NCBI GenBank assembly: GCA_034679345.1
Contig: JAXDAY010000030.1
Location: 124,001 to 188,000, forward strand
Direction of reading: 5' to 3'
DNA: 64,000 nucleotides
From: JAXDAY01 sp034679345
GTDB lineage: Bacteria; Eisenbacteria; RBG-16-71-46; CAIMUX01; VGJL01
Shown here: piece after piece, positions 7,861-16,438 of the stretch
How the letters are laid out: each line of letters opens with the position of its first letter
Numbering within the stretch: the stretch's first letter is position 1
The notes under the pieces: model-generated
Told to the model about the DNA's origin: nothing
The model's database searches: none
The model's input: the letters and a program-made list of their open reading frames with translations, nothing else
Translations under genes and position numbers: made by a program

Positions 7861-9098
7861 CGGATCGACTCCCTTCCGATCAGGACCAGGAAGCGGCATC
7901 GCAGTTTCGGACGATTCCGGGCCTGCTGCTGCTGCTCACCCTGGCCGCTCTGCTCTGGATCGTCTTCCGACAGGTCGGCGCCTCCGTGCTGCTCGTCGCC
8001 GCCCTCCTCCTCCTCTGGCCGCACCGCCGTGAGGAGTGGGCGCGCCGCTGCTTGATGCTGGTCGTCATCGTTGGGCTGTTCTGGATTCTCCATCAGGCGC
8101 GCCAGGTTGTCTATCCCCTCCTGGCGGGACTCCTGGTTGCCTATTGGTGCGATCCGATCGTCGATCGTCTCGAGCGCCGAGGGATCTCTCGCTCGGTCGG
8201 CTCCCTCCTGGCGCTGCTCCCGGCCTTGATCCTCGGACTTGGGTTTGCGCTCTTCATCTTGCCGGCGCTCCTGAGCCAGCTGAGCTCTCTCATCGGCGGC
8301 ATCCCGAGCGTCTACGAGGAGATCGAGACGCGCGTCAGACCCTGGATCGGCCGCATCGTTCCAGTGGCCGAAGGAGAATCGAGTCCTGGAGCTTGGCTTC
8401 GGACCGCGGCTTCGAATATGGAGTCGATCGCCCGCGGAATCTGGGGAGGAGCCGCAGGGATCACGCGGGGCGTCAAGTCCGTCATCGGTTTCCTCGCGAT
8501 GCTCGTGCTCGCGCCGATCCTCTCCTACTACCTCCTCGTCGACTACGACGCGCTCGTGCGCTGGATTCGCAATCGCATCCCGGAGGAACGGCGCGCCACA
8601 GTCGATGCCCGCTTCGCCGTGGCGGAGCAGATCCTGCGCTCCTATTTCCGGGGCCAGGTCCTTCTCTCCGCCGCGATCGGCCTCCTTCTCACGGTTGGCT
8701 TCATCATCATCGGCCTCCCCTACGCATTGCTCCTCGGCTTCCTCTGCGGGATCCTGAATCTCGTGCCTGTCCTGGGATTCTGGCTCGGGGCGATTCTCTG
8801 CGTCGTGGCGGCCGTGCTCTCGGGCGAGGCGGGCCCGATGTTGCTGCGCTTGGGCATCGTTTTGGCCGTGCAGCAGTTGCTGGAAAGCCAGATCCTCTCG
8901 CCACGGATCGTGGGCAAAGCCGTGGGTCTCAATCCTGCGATGACTCTCGTCTCGGTGCTTGTCTTCGGCGCGATCCTGGGGCCGCTGGGCGTGCTGATCG
9001 CCGTGCCGGCCTCGGGGCTCGTCAGGGCCTATCTCGCCCCCCCGCAGGCGCCCGTCGCCCCACCGAATCGACCGACCGACCGCGAGACGACCGGCTAG
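7854..9098 (+). CDS. AI-2E family transporter (TqsA/PerM type)
   Basis: 414 residues with about eight membrane helices in the pattern of the AI-2E/UPF0118 family: three N-terminal helices, a periplasmic amphipathic region (VYEEIETRVRPWIGRIVPV), and the conserved C-terminal core (GQVLLSAAIGLLLTVGF, LLGFLCGILNLVPVLGFWLG, LLESQILSPRIVG, GAILGPLGVLIAVPASG). Members export autoinducer-2 or other small molecules, or act as sodium/proton antiporters; the substrate here is unknown. The start at 7854 lacks a clear ribosome binding site. The TAG stop is shared, as CTAG, with the convergent CvpA gene. Confidence 0.9.
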   Translation: MTPDRLPSDQDQEAASQFRTIPGLLLLLTLAALLWIVFRQVGASVLLVAALLLLWPHRREEWARRCLMLVVIVGLFWILHQARQVVYPLLAGLLVAYWCDPIVDRLERRGISRSVGSLLALLPALILGLGFALFILPALLSQLSSLIGGIPSVYEEIETRVRPWIGRIVPVAEGESSPGAWLRTAASNMESIARGIWGGAAGITRGVKSVIGFLAMLVLAPILSYYLLVDYDALVRWIRNRIPEERRATVDARFAVAEQILRSYFRGQVLLSAAIGLLLTVGFIIIGLPYALLLGFLCGILNLVPVLGFWLGAILCVVAAVLSGEAGPMLLRLGIVLAVQQLLESQILSPRIVGKAVGLNPAMTLVSVLVFGAILGPLGVLIAVPASGLVRAYLAPPQAPVAPPNRPTDRETTG

Positions 9099-9637
9099 GT
9101 CGAGATTTCCCCCGGGGTCACCGGTCCGCGGCCACCGACCGCATCCCAGCCCGTGTCAATCCTCTCCCGCAGCGAGGCGGGCGCCAGAGACGCGACCGCG
9201 CGCCCGGCTGGGGCCAGATAGGGCAGGGCTCTGCTCTCGCGCACGATGCTCCCTGTCGGAGGGAGGAATGCCACGATGATGCAGCCGATCGCCCCAGTGA
9301 GAACGAGTCCGCGGAGGAGCCCGAAACCGAATCCCAGGATTCGGTCCGCCCCTTCGGCGCCGGACTTCTTCCCCGTCGAGAGGGCAAGCCCCAGCAAACG
9401 CACCAGCGCGAAAGCACCCAGGAAGCCGACCACAGCGGCCAGGATCGGCGCGCCGGGGATCCCCTGAATCGAGGGGGGAAGCTTCTCGAGCAGAGGCCCC
9501 GACAGGCGGAAAGCGACGAACGCGCCGGCGATCCACGCCGCCAGGGAGAAGATCGATTCGATCAGGCCATGCCGCCAGCCGGAGAGAAGGCTCAAGAGGA
9601 AGACGATCACGAGGGCGATGTCGATTGCGACAACCAT
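9095..9637 (-). CDS. CvpA family inner-membrane protein
   Basis: 180 residues from ATG at 9637 behind AGGAGG (6-7 base spacing); an upstream in-frame extension has no such signal. Four membrane helices: VVAIDIALVIVFLLSLLSG, AAWIAGAFVAFRL, PILAAVVGFLGAFALVRLLG and GLVLTGAIGCIIVAFL, in the family arrangement, with the GWRHGLIES loop after the first helix that marks CvpA. The family is linked to colicin V production and envelope stress tolerance; its biochemical role is not settled. A shorter C-terminal region (LREISTGWDAVG-like) follows. It is convergent with the AI-2E transporter. Confidence 0.85.
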   Translation of the reverse strand: MVVAIDIALVIVFLLSLLSGWRHGLIESIFSLAAWIAGAFVAFRLSGPLLEKLPPSIQGIPGAPILAAVVGFLGAFALVRLLGLALSTGKKSGAEGADRILGFGFGLLRGLVLTGAIGCIIVAFLPPTGSIVRESRALPYLAPAGRAVASLAPASLRERIDTGWDAVGGRGPVTPGEIST

Positions 9638-9705
9638 CGGGAAACCTCCTGTTGCTGGCGCGGAAGCATAGGCGCGCACGCAATCCGGCGCAAGGATCCT
9701 GCAGG

Positions 9706-9750
9706 CAAAAAGACGACCGGACGCCGTTCGGCTGAGCCGCCCGGCGTCCG
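9706..9750 (-). terminator. Rho-independent terminator of the Ton/Exb operon
   Basis: Minus strand: GGACGCCG, 15-base loop (itself with an inner GGCGGCT/AGCCG pairing), CGGCGTCC, then GGTCGTC and a run of five T. It lies 21 bases past the TonB stop. This is the most convincing terminator in the window and fixes the 3' end of the operon that starts near 17077. Confidence 0.85.
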
Positions 9751-9769
9751 CTCACTGGGCACGGGGAGC

Positions 9770-10531
9770 CTAGTTCAGGCTGAATCGCATCGGGATCTGG
9801 ACCCAGACGGCGACGGGCTTGTGCTGTTGCAGGGCCGGCTTGAAGACCGCCTTGCGCGCCGCCTCGATCGCCGAGTCGTTCAGCATGGGAACTCCGTCCG
9901 TCACGAAGGCGTCCTGCACCTTGCCGTCCTTGCCAACGAGGGCACGAACCATGACCGTGCCCTCCACCTCGGCCTGCCGCGCCATCTCAGGGTAGACGGG
10001 CGCCGGGATCTGGATCAGAACGGGCATCTCCTCGACCGCGATGAAGTCATCCGGGGAAGGGTTGTCGCCTCCGATACCACCCTCCGGGATGTCGATGATC
10101 AGAGAGTCGCCACTACCCCCGCCGAAATCGCTGATGCTCGTCGGCACCAGCATCTGGGCGAGCTGATCCTGCGTAGCGATCGTGCTCGTCGTCGCCTGGA
10201 AGTCCGGAACGGGCTCGGGGACGCCGAGCGTCGGCGGGGCGACCTGAGCTGCGATCTGTACCGCCTGCGGCGCGGCCTCCGAGGCGATCGAGGGCGGGAC
10301 ACCCAGTTCGGTGTACTTGACGATCTTCACCTCACGCGGTCGTTCGGGCTCCTTCTGCATCGATCGAGCGACATACCAGGCGCCGAATGTCACCAGGTGA
10401 AAGAGCGCCGCAACGAACGTCGCCCAATAGGCGAACCTACGATACCTCCGGCGAAGCGGGTGCTGCTCCCCGACGACCGGCAGGCGCGCCGCATCGTCAA
10501 ATGCCATCGAGTGGGTCGCCGCTTTCGTCAT
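9770..10531 (-). CDS. TonB-family energy transducer
   Basis: 253 residues. Cytoplasmic N-terminus of about 30 residues, one membrane helix (FAYWATFVAALFHLVTFGAW, about 34-55) and a periplasmic linker, unusually acidic and glycine-rich rather than Pro-Lys rich (GGGSGDSLIIDIPEGGIGG). The C-terminal TonB fold (about 170-253) has YPEMARQAEVEGTVMVRALV, DSAIEAARKAVFKPALQQ and PVAVWVQIPMRF. It should carry proton-motive force from the ExbB/ExbD complex to an outer-membrane or periplasmic partner. ATG at 10531 overlaps the ExbD stop by ATGA. Last gene of the operon before the terminator. Confidence 0.9.
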   Translation of the reverse strand: MTKAATHSMAFDDAARLPVVGEQHPLRRRYRRFAYWATFVAALFHLVTFGAWYVARSMQKEPERPREVKIVKYTELGVPPSIASEAAPQAVQIAAQVAPPTLGVPEPVPDFQATTSTIATQDQLAQMLVPTSISDFGGGSGDSLIIDIPEGGIGGDNPSPDDFIAVEEMPVLIQIPAPVYPEMARQAEVEGTVMVRALVGKDGKVQDAFVTDGVPMLNDSAIEAARKAVFKPALQQHKPVAVWVQIPMRFSLN

Positions 10532-11022
10532 GGCAGCGCCTCCACTTCCGCTGATTCCTCCTCCAGCATCGGCACGAGGCTGAATCGCGTCATCTCCGCA
10601 AGCTCGAGCTCATCCATGATGTCCACCATCGTCTCGTACCGAGCGGTCCGATTGATCTTCACCAGGATGATCAACTCCGGATTGAGGCGTTCCTCCTCTC
10701 GGAAGAGCTCGCCGAGATCCTTCATCGCGGTCGACTCCAGGGGGCCCTTTGCGCTTCGGTAATAGATCCTCTCGTCCGCGCGGACGAACAGGGTCATCAC
10801 ATTCGATTCGGCAACCTGGACCTTCGCGCCCGATGGCGGGAGGTTCACCTCCATCGCCTGCGGCTTCCGAAAGACGGTCGTGACCATGAAGAAGATCAGA
10901 AGCAGGAATGCGATGTCGACCATCGGAGTCATGTCGATCCGGATCGATACCCTCCGCTTCGGCCTTCGCAGGCCCGCGCCTTTCTTGTGCGGTTTGCCTT
11001 CCGCAAAGTCCATTCCGCCCAT
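10528..11022 (-). CDS. ExbD/TolR family protein (second copy)
   Basis: 164 residues. A basic N-terminal tail, then the hallmark membrane helix with its proton-path aspartate (RIDMTPMVDIAFLLLIFFMV, residues 28-47) and a periplasmic domain (MEVNLPPSGAKVQVAESNVM). About 20 residues longer than its neighbour at the N-terminus. Two different ExbD proteins side by side are common in FCB-group Ton operons and in gliding systems. It is coupled to TonB by an ATGA overlap. Confidence 0.92.
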   Translation of the reverse strand: MGGMDFAEGKPHKKGAGLRRPKRRVSIRIDMTPMVDIAFLLLIFFMVTTVFRKPQAMEVNLPPSGAKVQVAESNVMTLFVRADERIYYRSAKGPLESTAMKDLGELFREEERLNPELIILVKINRTARYETMVDIMDELELAEMTRFSLVPMLEEESAEVEALP

Positions 11023-11026
11023 TCGA

Positions 11027-11458
11027 TCACTTCCCCTCTGGTTGGCCCGTCTTCAGCTCCGTCATCAAGTTGAATCGATTCGTGTTCGTGGTCTGCAGGG
11101 CGTCCATGATGTCGGCGATGGCGCCGTACTCGGCGTCCTTGTCCCCCTTGACGATCACCCGCGCGGCCGGCCGGCGGCTGCGCGCCGTCACGATCGCGTT
11201 GACGATCTCCTCCCTGGGAACTTCCCCGGCAGCGCCGGATTCGTCTCCGATGAAGAACTTCCCGTTCCTATTCGCGGTGATCACGATGATCCCCGTCTCG
11301 GGAACCTTGATCTCGGAACTCGACGCGGGAAGAACCACGGAGACCTCCTCCGGCGGCTTGAACTGCGTCGTCGACATGAAGAAGATGAGCAGCAGGAACG
11401 CGATGTCGACCATCGGGGTCATGTCGATCTTTATCCCGATGCGTCTACCCTTGGCCAT
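11027..11458 (-). CDS. ExbD/TolR family protein (first copy)
   Basis: 143 residues. Membrane helix with conserved aspartate (KIDMTPMVDIAFLLLIFFMS, residues 9-28) followed by the compact periplasmic domain (EVSVVLPASSSEIKVPETGI, ARVIVKGDKDAEYGAIADIM). It would pair with the ExbB protein encoded just upstream. The ATG lies 14 bases inside the end of the exbB gene, so translation is probably coupled; the gap to the second ExbD is 4 bases. Confidence 0.92.
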   Translation of the reverse strand: MAKGRRIGIKIDMTPMVDIAFLLLIFFMSTTQFKPPEEVSVVLPASSSEIKVPETGIIVITANRNGKFFIGDESGAAGEVPREEIVNAIVTARSRRPAARVIVKGDKDAEYGAIADIMDALQTTNTNRFNLMTELKTGQPEGK

Positions 11459-12179
11459 GTGCCGTACCCTTCTGGTGCTCGAGCAGCTGGATCACCTCGT
11501 AGGAGGTCTCGTCCATCTGATAGTTGAAGCTGTCGACACGGTTCGTGAAGTAGTTGTAGGCGACGATTCCGATGATGGCGATCGCAAGCCCGCCTGCCGT
11601 GTTGATGAGCGCTTCGGAGATCCCGATGGCAAGCTGGATGGCGTCCGGAGCGCCGGCATGGCCCATGGCCTTGAAGGCCCGGATCATTCCCACGGTCGTT
11701 CCGAGTAGGCCTACCATCGTCGCGATCGAGGCGATGGTCGAGAGAGCGATCAGGTTGCGCTCGAGAAGCGGCGTCTCAAGGGCATTTGCCTCTTCGATGG
11801 CCCGACGCGTCTCCTCGATGACCTCATCCTTGTCCATGGCGCTTCCGTGGAGCTGCCCGTACCTCTCCAGCCCGGCTCCTACGACATTCGCGAGGCACCC
11901 CCCCTGCTTCCGGCACGCGCCGATGGCGTCCTGCAGCCGGCCACCGTCGATCGACTTCTTCAGCACCCTCGTGAAGCCCACGAAGTCGCCACGTCCCTGC
12001 GCTCGCTTGAGGTTGATCAATCGTTCCACGATGAAGGTGACGGTGATCATCGACAGCGTCAGAAGTACGGGAACCAGGTATCCGCCCTGCTTGATGAAAT
12101 CAGGCAGCAGATACTGATAGATCCCCAGCGAGATCAGAAACGCGACGATCAGAATGGGAATAAAGACATAGCCCTTCAT
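11445..12179 (-). CDS. MotA/TolQ/ExbB family proton channel subunit
   Basis: 244 residues, three membrane helices: YVFIPILIVAFLISLGIYQYL (N-terminal), and the pair FLIALSTIASIATMVGLLGT-like (about 150-175) and AGGLAIAIIGIVAYNYF (about 205-225). The conserved TVGMIRAFKAM motif between the last two helices is typical of ExbB/TolQ. Together with the two ExbD proteins it forms the ion-driven stator complex. GGAGGAGCCAA precedes the ATG. Confidence 0.92.
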   Translation of the reverse strand: MKGYVFIPILIVAFLISLGIYQYLLPDFIKQGGYLVPVLLTLSMITVTFIVERLINLKRAQGRGDFVGFTRVLKKSIDGGRLQDAIGACRKQGGCLANVVGAGLERYGQLHGSAMDKDEVIEETRRAIEEANALETPLLERNLIALSTIASIATMVGLLGTTVGMIRAFKAMGHAGAPDAIQLAIGISEALINTAGGLAIAIIGIVAYNYFTNRVDSFNYQMDETSYEVIQLLEHQKGTAHGQG

Positions 12180-12200
12180 TTGGCTCCTCCGCTTGGACTC

Positions 12201-12557
12201 CTAGGACTCCCGCCCGTTGCGCTCGTTTCCGGCCAACGCTTCTTCGACGCTGTCGAAGGTCTCGAAGACGAACGCCAACCGAGTGATGAGAAACAGGTTG
12301 TTGATCCGCTTTCCGATACGCGCCAACCGCAGCCAGCCCTGCCGATTGCGGCAGCTCGTGTGGGCCGCGACGAGCGACCCCAGTCCGGTGCTGTTGACGT
12401 ATGACACCTTGCCCAAGTCGATTACGATCCTCGGCGGTCCCTGAGCGATGATCTCCTGGATCGCCCGTTCCAGCTCTCGGGTCTCCTCACCGCCGCTCAG
12501 ATCCTTTCGGGGCGTGAGAACATGAACATCCCCGCGCTTCTCCATGTCGAAACTCAT
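12201..12557 (-). CDS. STAS-domain protein (anti-anti-sigma factor type)
   Basis: 118 residues, a single STAS fold: DVHVLTPRKDLSGGEETREL, PPRIVIDLGKVSYVNSTGLG, LVAAHTSCRNRQGWLRLARIG. The serine of VNSTGLGSL is at the position phosphorylated by anti-sigma kinases in SpoIIAA/RsbV relatives. Its place inside an ExbB/ExbD/TonB/TPR operon is unusual and suggests either a regulatory switch or a structural STAS role. No partner kinase lies in the operon. GAGGGGTGACGA precedes the ATG. Confidence 0.85.
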   Translation of the reverse strand: MSFDMEKRGDVHVLTPRKDLSGGEETRELERAIQEIIAQGPPRIVIDLGKVSYVNSTGLGSLVAAHTSCRNRQGWLRLARIGKRINNLFLITRLAFVFETFDSVEEALAGNERNGRES

Positions 12558-12594
12558 TCGTCACCCCTCATTGATTTCCGAAAGCCACACCCCC

Positions 12595-14421
12595 TCATTT
12601 CGCTCCCCTCAGGATCTCCAACGCCTTCTTGGCGTCGGCATGATTCGGGGCAAGCTCCAGAACCTTCTCGAAGGATCGGATGGCCGTGTCATTGTTGCCG
12701 GTTCCGACCTGTGCCCGACCCAGCATCATCCAGTTGTCCGCATTCGCTGGATCGACGTTGACGGCCTCCCTCATCACCTGGACGGCGCCTCCATAATCCC
12801 CGCGCTTAAGGTAGCAGAAGGCCAGCCCCCGCAAAGCGCCGAGGTTTTGCGGTTCCTTCTCCCGCACGAGCTTGTACTCGACCATGGCCGCGGAAACGGA
12901 GTCGGAGGAGACGAGCGCATTGGCGAGGTAGAGGTGGCCGGCCACCACATCGGGAGCGAGCCGGGTCGCTTCTCGGAGACTGGGGATCGCCTCCTTGTTC
13001 TGCTTCAGCTGCATCAGCGCCACGCCGAGGTTGAGGTGGCCCCCGACATTCGTAGGGGCGAGCTCGAGGGTCTTGCGGAAGTGAACGACCGCGGAATCGG
13101 GGCGCTGGCGGTTCAGCTCGAGCAGGCCGAGCGAGTAGTGGGCGTCGCTCAGAGTGGAGTCGAGCTCGACGGCCCTCTGCAAGTACCGGCTGGCGGGATC
13201 GATCTCCTTTCGCTCGAGGGCCATCTGGCCCATGGAGACATAGTCGGCCGCCTCGAAGAGCGTGCTGTCCTTCACCGAGGCGTAGACCTGCGCCGCCTTC
13301 GCCTTTTCCCTCGCCTGGAACGCGGAGCGCGCGAGGATCAACCGCGCCCGCGTGTCGGTCGAATCGATCTTGAATGCCTGCTGCGCCGCCTCGTACGCCT
13401 GGAGGAGGTACTTCCGCATGCCGAGCGCCGACTCGGCGAATCCGAGGAAGCCTACCGGGTCGTCATTCCTCAACTTGGTGTATTGGAGGTAGCGGTTCGC
13501 CGAATCCTCATACCGTTTCGCGAGGAAGTAGAGATCCGCCAGGTCCTTCAACGCCGGGGCATAGGTCGAGTCCATCTGCACCGCTTCGAGGTACTGGTTC
13601 TTTGCCTCGTCGTACCGCTGTTCCTTCTGGTAAAGCCTGCCCAGGCTATGGTGGACCGGCGCGGCGACCAGCAGACCCGGAGTCGCGAGGACCTGCTCGT
13701 AGGCGTCGATGGCCAAGGTCGGCGCGCCCCGCTTTGTGAAGACCTCCGCCACAAGGGTCCCGTACTCCGGATCGTTGGGGTAGATGTTGAGTGCCCTCAG
13801 AGCGTTCTTCTCCGCTGAGGGGAGATCGTTCTGGGCGACCTGGAGGAGGGCCATCCCGTAGCGATAGAGATCTTCGCGCTCCGCGAAGCCCTTCTTCTTC
13901 GCCCCCTTGTCGAAGTACTTCGCCGCCGCGTCGTAGTCCTTCTCGATGAGGGCGATCCGGCCGAGGCCGTACTGGGCTTCCCAGAGGCTTCCCTTCTCCC
14001 GCAGGGCGGCCTCGAACTCCTGCTTTGCCTCCATGTCGCGACTCAGACGTAGAAGCACCAGTCCGAGTCCGGCGTGAGCTTCGGGGTAGTCAGCCGCTCC
14101 GGTCTCCTTGTTCTTCTCGATCAGCGCCTGACGATAGAGGGGTTCGGCGTCGGCGTACTTGCCCTCGAGGACCAGGATCTCCGCGAGACCGTAGCGAGCG
14201 CGATAGATCTGATGCTCGTTCTCGATCGCCTCCTGGAAGTGCGCCCTCGCCTTGTCGTACATCCCCTCCTCGATCGCCTTCATTCCAAGACGGACGGGGT
14301 CGTCTTCGTACCGGTAACTCCTCTTCGCCGCATCGCTGTGGGACACGACGATGAGAAGCGCCGACAACGCGGTCAAGGCGACGATACAGGCCCTGGGCCT
14401 CCGGGCTACAGATACGCGCAT
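12595..14421 (-). CDS. Large TPR-repeat secreted or periplasmic protein
   Basis: 608 residues from ATG at 14421 (GGGAGG 7 bases upstream; a TTG one codon earlier is less well placed). An N-terminal hydrophobic signal (IVALTALSALLIVVSHS) is followed almost to the end by about 15 tetratricopeptide repeats, each with the A/G-x-x-Y/F and A-x-x-x-Y/F-x-x-A/P-L pattern (for example ARYGLAEILVLEGKYADAEP and AHYSLGLLELNRQRPDSAVV). TPR arrays are protein-binding scaffolds. In Bacteroidetes and Myxococcota, Ton/Exb-type motors are often encoded with such TPR proteins. Confidence 0.88.
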   Translation of the reverse strand: MRVSVARRPRACIVALTALSALLIVVSHSDAAKRSYRYEDDPVRLGMKAIEEGMYDKARAHFQEAIENEHQIYRARYGLAEILVLEGKYADAEPLYRQALIEKNKETGAADYPEAHAGLGLVLLRLSRDMEAKQEFEAALREKGSLWEAQYGLGRIALIEKDYDAAAKYFDKGAKKKGFAEREDLYRYGMALLQVAQNDLPSAEKNALRALNIYPNDPEYGTLVAEVFTKRGAPTLAIDAYEQVLATPGLLVAAPVHHSLGRLYQKEQRYDEAKNQYLEAVQMDSTYAPALKDLADLYFLAKRYEDSANRYLQYTKLRNDDPVGFLGFAESALGMRKYLLQAYEAAQQAFKIDSTDTRARLILARSAFQAREKAKAAQVYASVKDSTLFEAADYVSMGQMALERKEIDPASRYLQRAVELDSTLSDAHYSLGLLELNRQRPDSAVVHFRKTLELAPTNVGGHLNLGVALMQLKQNKEAIPSLREATRLAPDVVAGHLYLANALVSSDSVSAAMVEYKLVREKEPQNLGALRGLAFCYLKRGDYGGAVQVMREAVNVDPANADNWMMLGRAQVGTGNNDTAIRSFEKVLELAPNHADAKKALEILRGAK

Positions 14422-14449
14422 CAAGCTTCCTCCCTCATCGACAACCGAC

Positions 14450-15442
14450 CTACCCCACTTGCGGGGTCAGGGTTTTCGTCAGGATGATCTCCCGGGGCAC
14501 GGCGCGCGCGGGCAGGAAACCCTCTCGCTCCACGAGCCTCTGCCCGCGTCCACTCTGCAAGAACGAAACGAAACCGGAGGCGAGACCGCCTCCCTCCGGC
14601 CGACACGAAACATAGAGGTAGTGATAGAGCGGATACTCCCCGCCCGCAACCGATCCTTCGGTCGGGCCGGAAGCCGGCTCGTCGGGCTCCCGGGAAATCG
14701 CGACCGCTCGCGCCCCCAAGCGTTCGAGGTCCGGGGGGAGGCAGAGCGTGCTGACGAAACCGATGGAGCCCGGATCCGCAGACACCGCCTGGATCACCTC
14801 CCTGTCTCCGGCGAGCCAGGTCACGGGACGGGCCGGTTCCTCCGGGAGTCCGAGCTGCTGCGTCAGAGCGGTCCAGAGGCCGAGATTTGGATCGGCGGCG
14901 TAGATTCGCTCGACTGCCTCGTCCCCTGGGCCCAGGCCAGTTCCCGTTCCCATGAGAGCCTCGCGGAGACGGTTCGCCGGAATTGCGTCGAAGGGCGAGC
15001 TTTCCGCGGTAACGACGGCAATACCCCCCAGGGCCACCGGGAAGCTCAGCGCCGTATCGCCGATCCCGCGGATGATCGCCGACTCTTCCTCCGTCATCAG
15101 CCGGGAGGTGAACGCCACATCGGCGCGACGATTGAAGAGATCCTCGAGGGCTTGACGGGTTCCCCCCCCATTCACCCGCAGATCCACTTCCGGGTAGAGG
15201 CTCTTGTAGACATCGACCACGCGCATGATCAGCACCGGCGCTTGATCAAGCCCAGCCAGGGTGAGAACGGACCGGTCGCGGACGGAGCGCTGTTCGGCCA
15301 GATACGCCCGGATCGCAGGCACTCCTCGGTAGAGAATCAGCGCGGCCAGAATCGCCAGATAGATCCACACCCGGGCGCGCAGCCCTCCGAAGCGGGCCAA
15401 CGCCCTCTTGCCTCCTCCTGGATCCCCACCCTGGCGGTCCAT
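14450..15442 (-). CDS. PstS-like (PBP superfamily) substrate-binding protein with N-terminal membrane anchor
   Basis: 330 residues. One N-terminal membrane helix (VWIYLAILAALILYRGVPA) replaces a cleavable signal, followed by a type 2 periplasmic binding fold: YPEVDLRVNGGGTRQALEDL and RADVAFTSRLMTEEESAIIR match the phosphate-binding-protein pattern in which GGGT and S/T residues hold the anion. No ABC permease or ATPase is adjacent, so it probably does not feed a transporter. PstS-like proteins in Exb/TonB/TPR operons occur in FCB bacteria and may act as a sensor or structural subunit; this is inference. Confidence 0.82.
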   Translation of the reverse strand: MDRQGGDPGGGKRALARFGGLRARVWIYLAILAALILYRGVPAIRAYLAEQRSVRDRSVLTLAGLDQAPVLIMRVVDVYKSLYPEVDLRVNGGGTRQALEDLFNRRADVAFTSRLMTEEESAIIRGIGDTALSFPVALGGIAVVTAESSPFDAIPANRLREALMGTGTGLGPGDEAVERIYAADPNLGLWTALTQQLGLPEEPARPVTWLAGDREVIQAVSADPGSIGFVSTLCLPPDLERLGARAVAISREPDEPASGPTEGSVAGGEYPLYHYLYVSCRPEGGGLASGFVSFLQSGRGQRLVEREGFLPARAVPREIILTKTLTPQVG

Positions 15443-15451
15443 CGCTCTTGC

Positions 15452-16426
15452 CTATCGTCGTCCCAGGGACACGCCCAGGAACGGTATGACTTCGCCGTGG
15501 GAGGCTCGAGCGCCGAGCCCGATGTGCAGGCGTTCCTTGTAGAAGGGCGATATCCGAAGCCCCGCGGAGGCGTACGCGTCAGACTCATCCTCCCCATCCG
15601 CCTGAGTCAACAGCGAGTACCCTGCGCCCAGGTCCAGACCGAGTCGGCGGTGGATCAGTGGACGGCTGAGCAGCAGACCGACCTCCTTGTTGGAGATATC
15701 CGACGCCGTCCCCAAGCCGAACCCAATGGCGACGCCGACGTCCATTCCACCCCTCTGGGTGAGAAGCTGCTGCACCTCGAGGTTCGCGGTCTCGATCTCA
15801 TCTCCAAGATCCCGCCGGACCGCCACTCCAGTGGATGCGGGGAACCTCCCCTTCGGGTCGTAGGATTCCGCCGACCGGGCTTGGCGCAGATCCTCGGCGG
15901 TGCGCGCCCTCTCGGCCCGGGTGGCCTGGAGCCTTTCGTCGGCGACTGCAGACTTCACGCGGAGAGAATCGATCTCCGAGGTGCGGGTCCGCAGGTTCTT
16001 CTCGTACTGCCCGAGGCCCTTTTGCGCGCCCTGGCTCCTCTCGCGGAGGTCGAGCACCATGTCAGAGAGCCTGAAGAGCCCCTGCCCGAGCTGCTGCGTC
16101 CGCGTGACCTGGACCTCCAGCTCATCGCGCATCCGCTTCACATCGTCGATCGTCTGTTGGTGCTCGGATCGCATGTCCACGAGGTTCGCCTGGATCGCCG
16201 CGGCCACCGAGTCGGCCTGCTCGATCAACCTGGCATTCTCTACCTGCGCGGTCGTCCGCTCGGCTTCTTTCTGGCTGATCATCTTCGTGCCGTGCGAATC
16301 CACATAGATCCGGCCGCTCGCGTAGAAGATCGCCGCAATGATCGCGAGGTCGACCAGAATCCAGGCATGCGACTTCTTGAGCTTGAACTTCGGGCGAGGG
16401 ACGTCGTCATCCGTCCAGCGAGCCAT
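15452..16426 (-). CDS. Membrane-anchored coiled-coil protein with beta-rich C-terminus
   Basis: 324 residues, no recognised family. One N-terminal membrane helix (HAWILVDLAIIAAIFYASG, about 19-37), a long coiled coil (about 48-195, rich in E, Q, R with leucines at heptad spacing), then about 120 residues of alternating glycine and aromatic strands (LGLDLGAGYSLL, AYASAGLRISPFY, IPFLGVSLGRR). The end resembles a small outer-membrane barrel segment. A protein tethered in the inner membrane and reaching the outer membrane would suit an Exb/TonB-driven machine; that is inference. ATG follows GGGAGGTGATCC. Confidence 0.7.
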   Translation of the reverse strand: MARWTDDDVPRPKFKLKKSHAWILVDLAIIAAIFYASGRIYVDSHGTKMISQKEAERTTAQVENARLIEQADSVAAAIQANLVDMRSEHQQTIDDVKRMRDELEVQVTRTQQLGQGLFRLSDMVLDLRERSQGAQKGLGQYEKNLRTRTSEIDSLRVKSAVADERLQATRAERARTAEDLRQARSAESYDPKGRFPASTGVAVRRDLGDEIETANLEVQQLLTQRGGMDVGVAIGFGLGTASDISNKEVGLLLSRPLIHRRLGLDLGAGYSLLTQADGEDESDAYASAGLRISPFYKERLHIGLGARASHGEVIPFLGVSLGRR

Positions 16427-16438
16427 GGATCACCTCCC

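Noticed and set aside
8036..10762. 908-residue plus-strand open frame
   Set aside because: It is antisense to CvpA, TonB and ExbD and out of frame with the AI-2E gene. Its composition is Arg/Gly/Ser/Pro-rich without any domain; it is a by-product of GC-biased codons.
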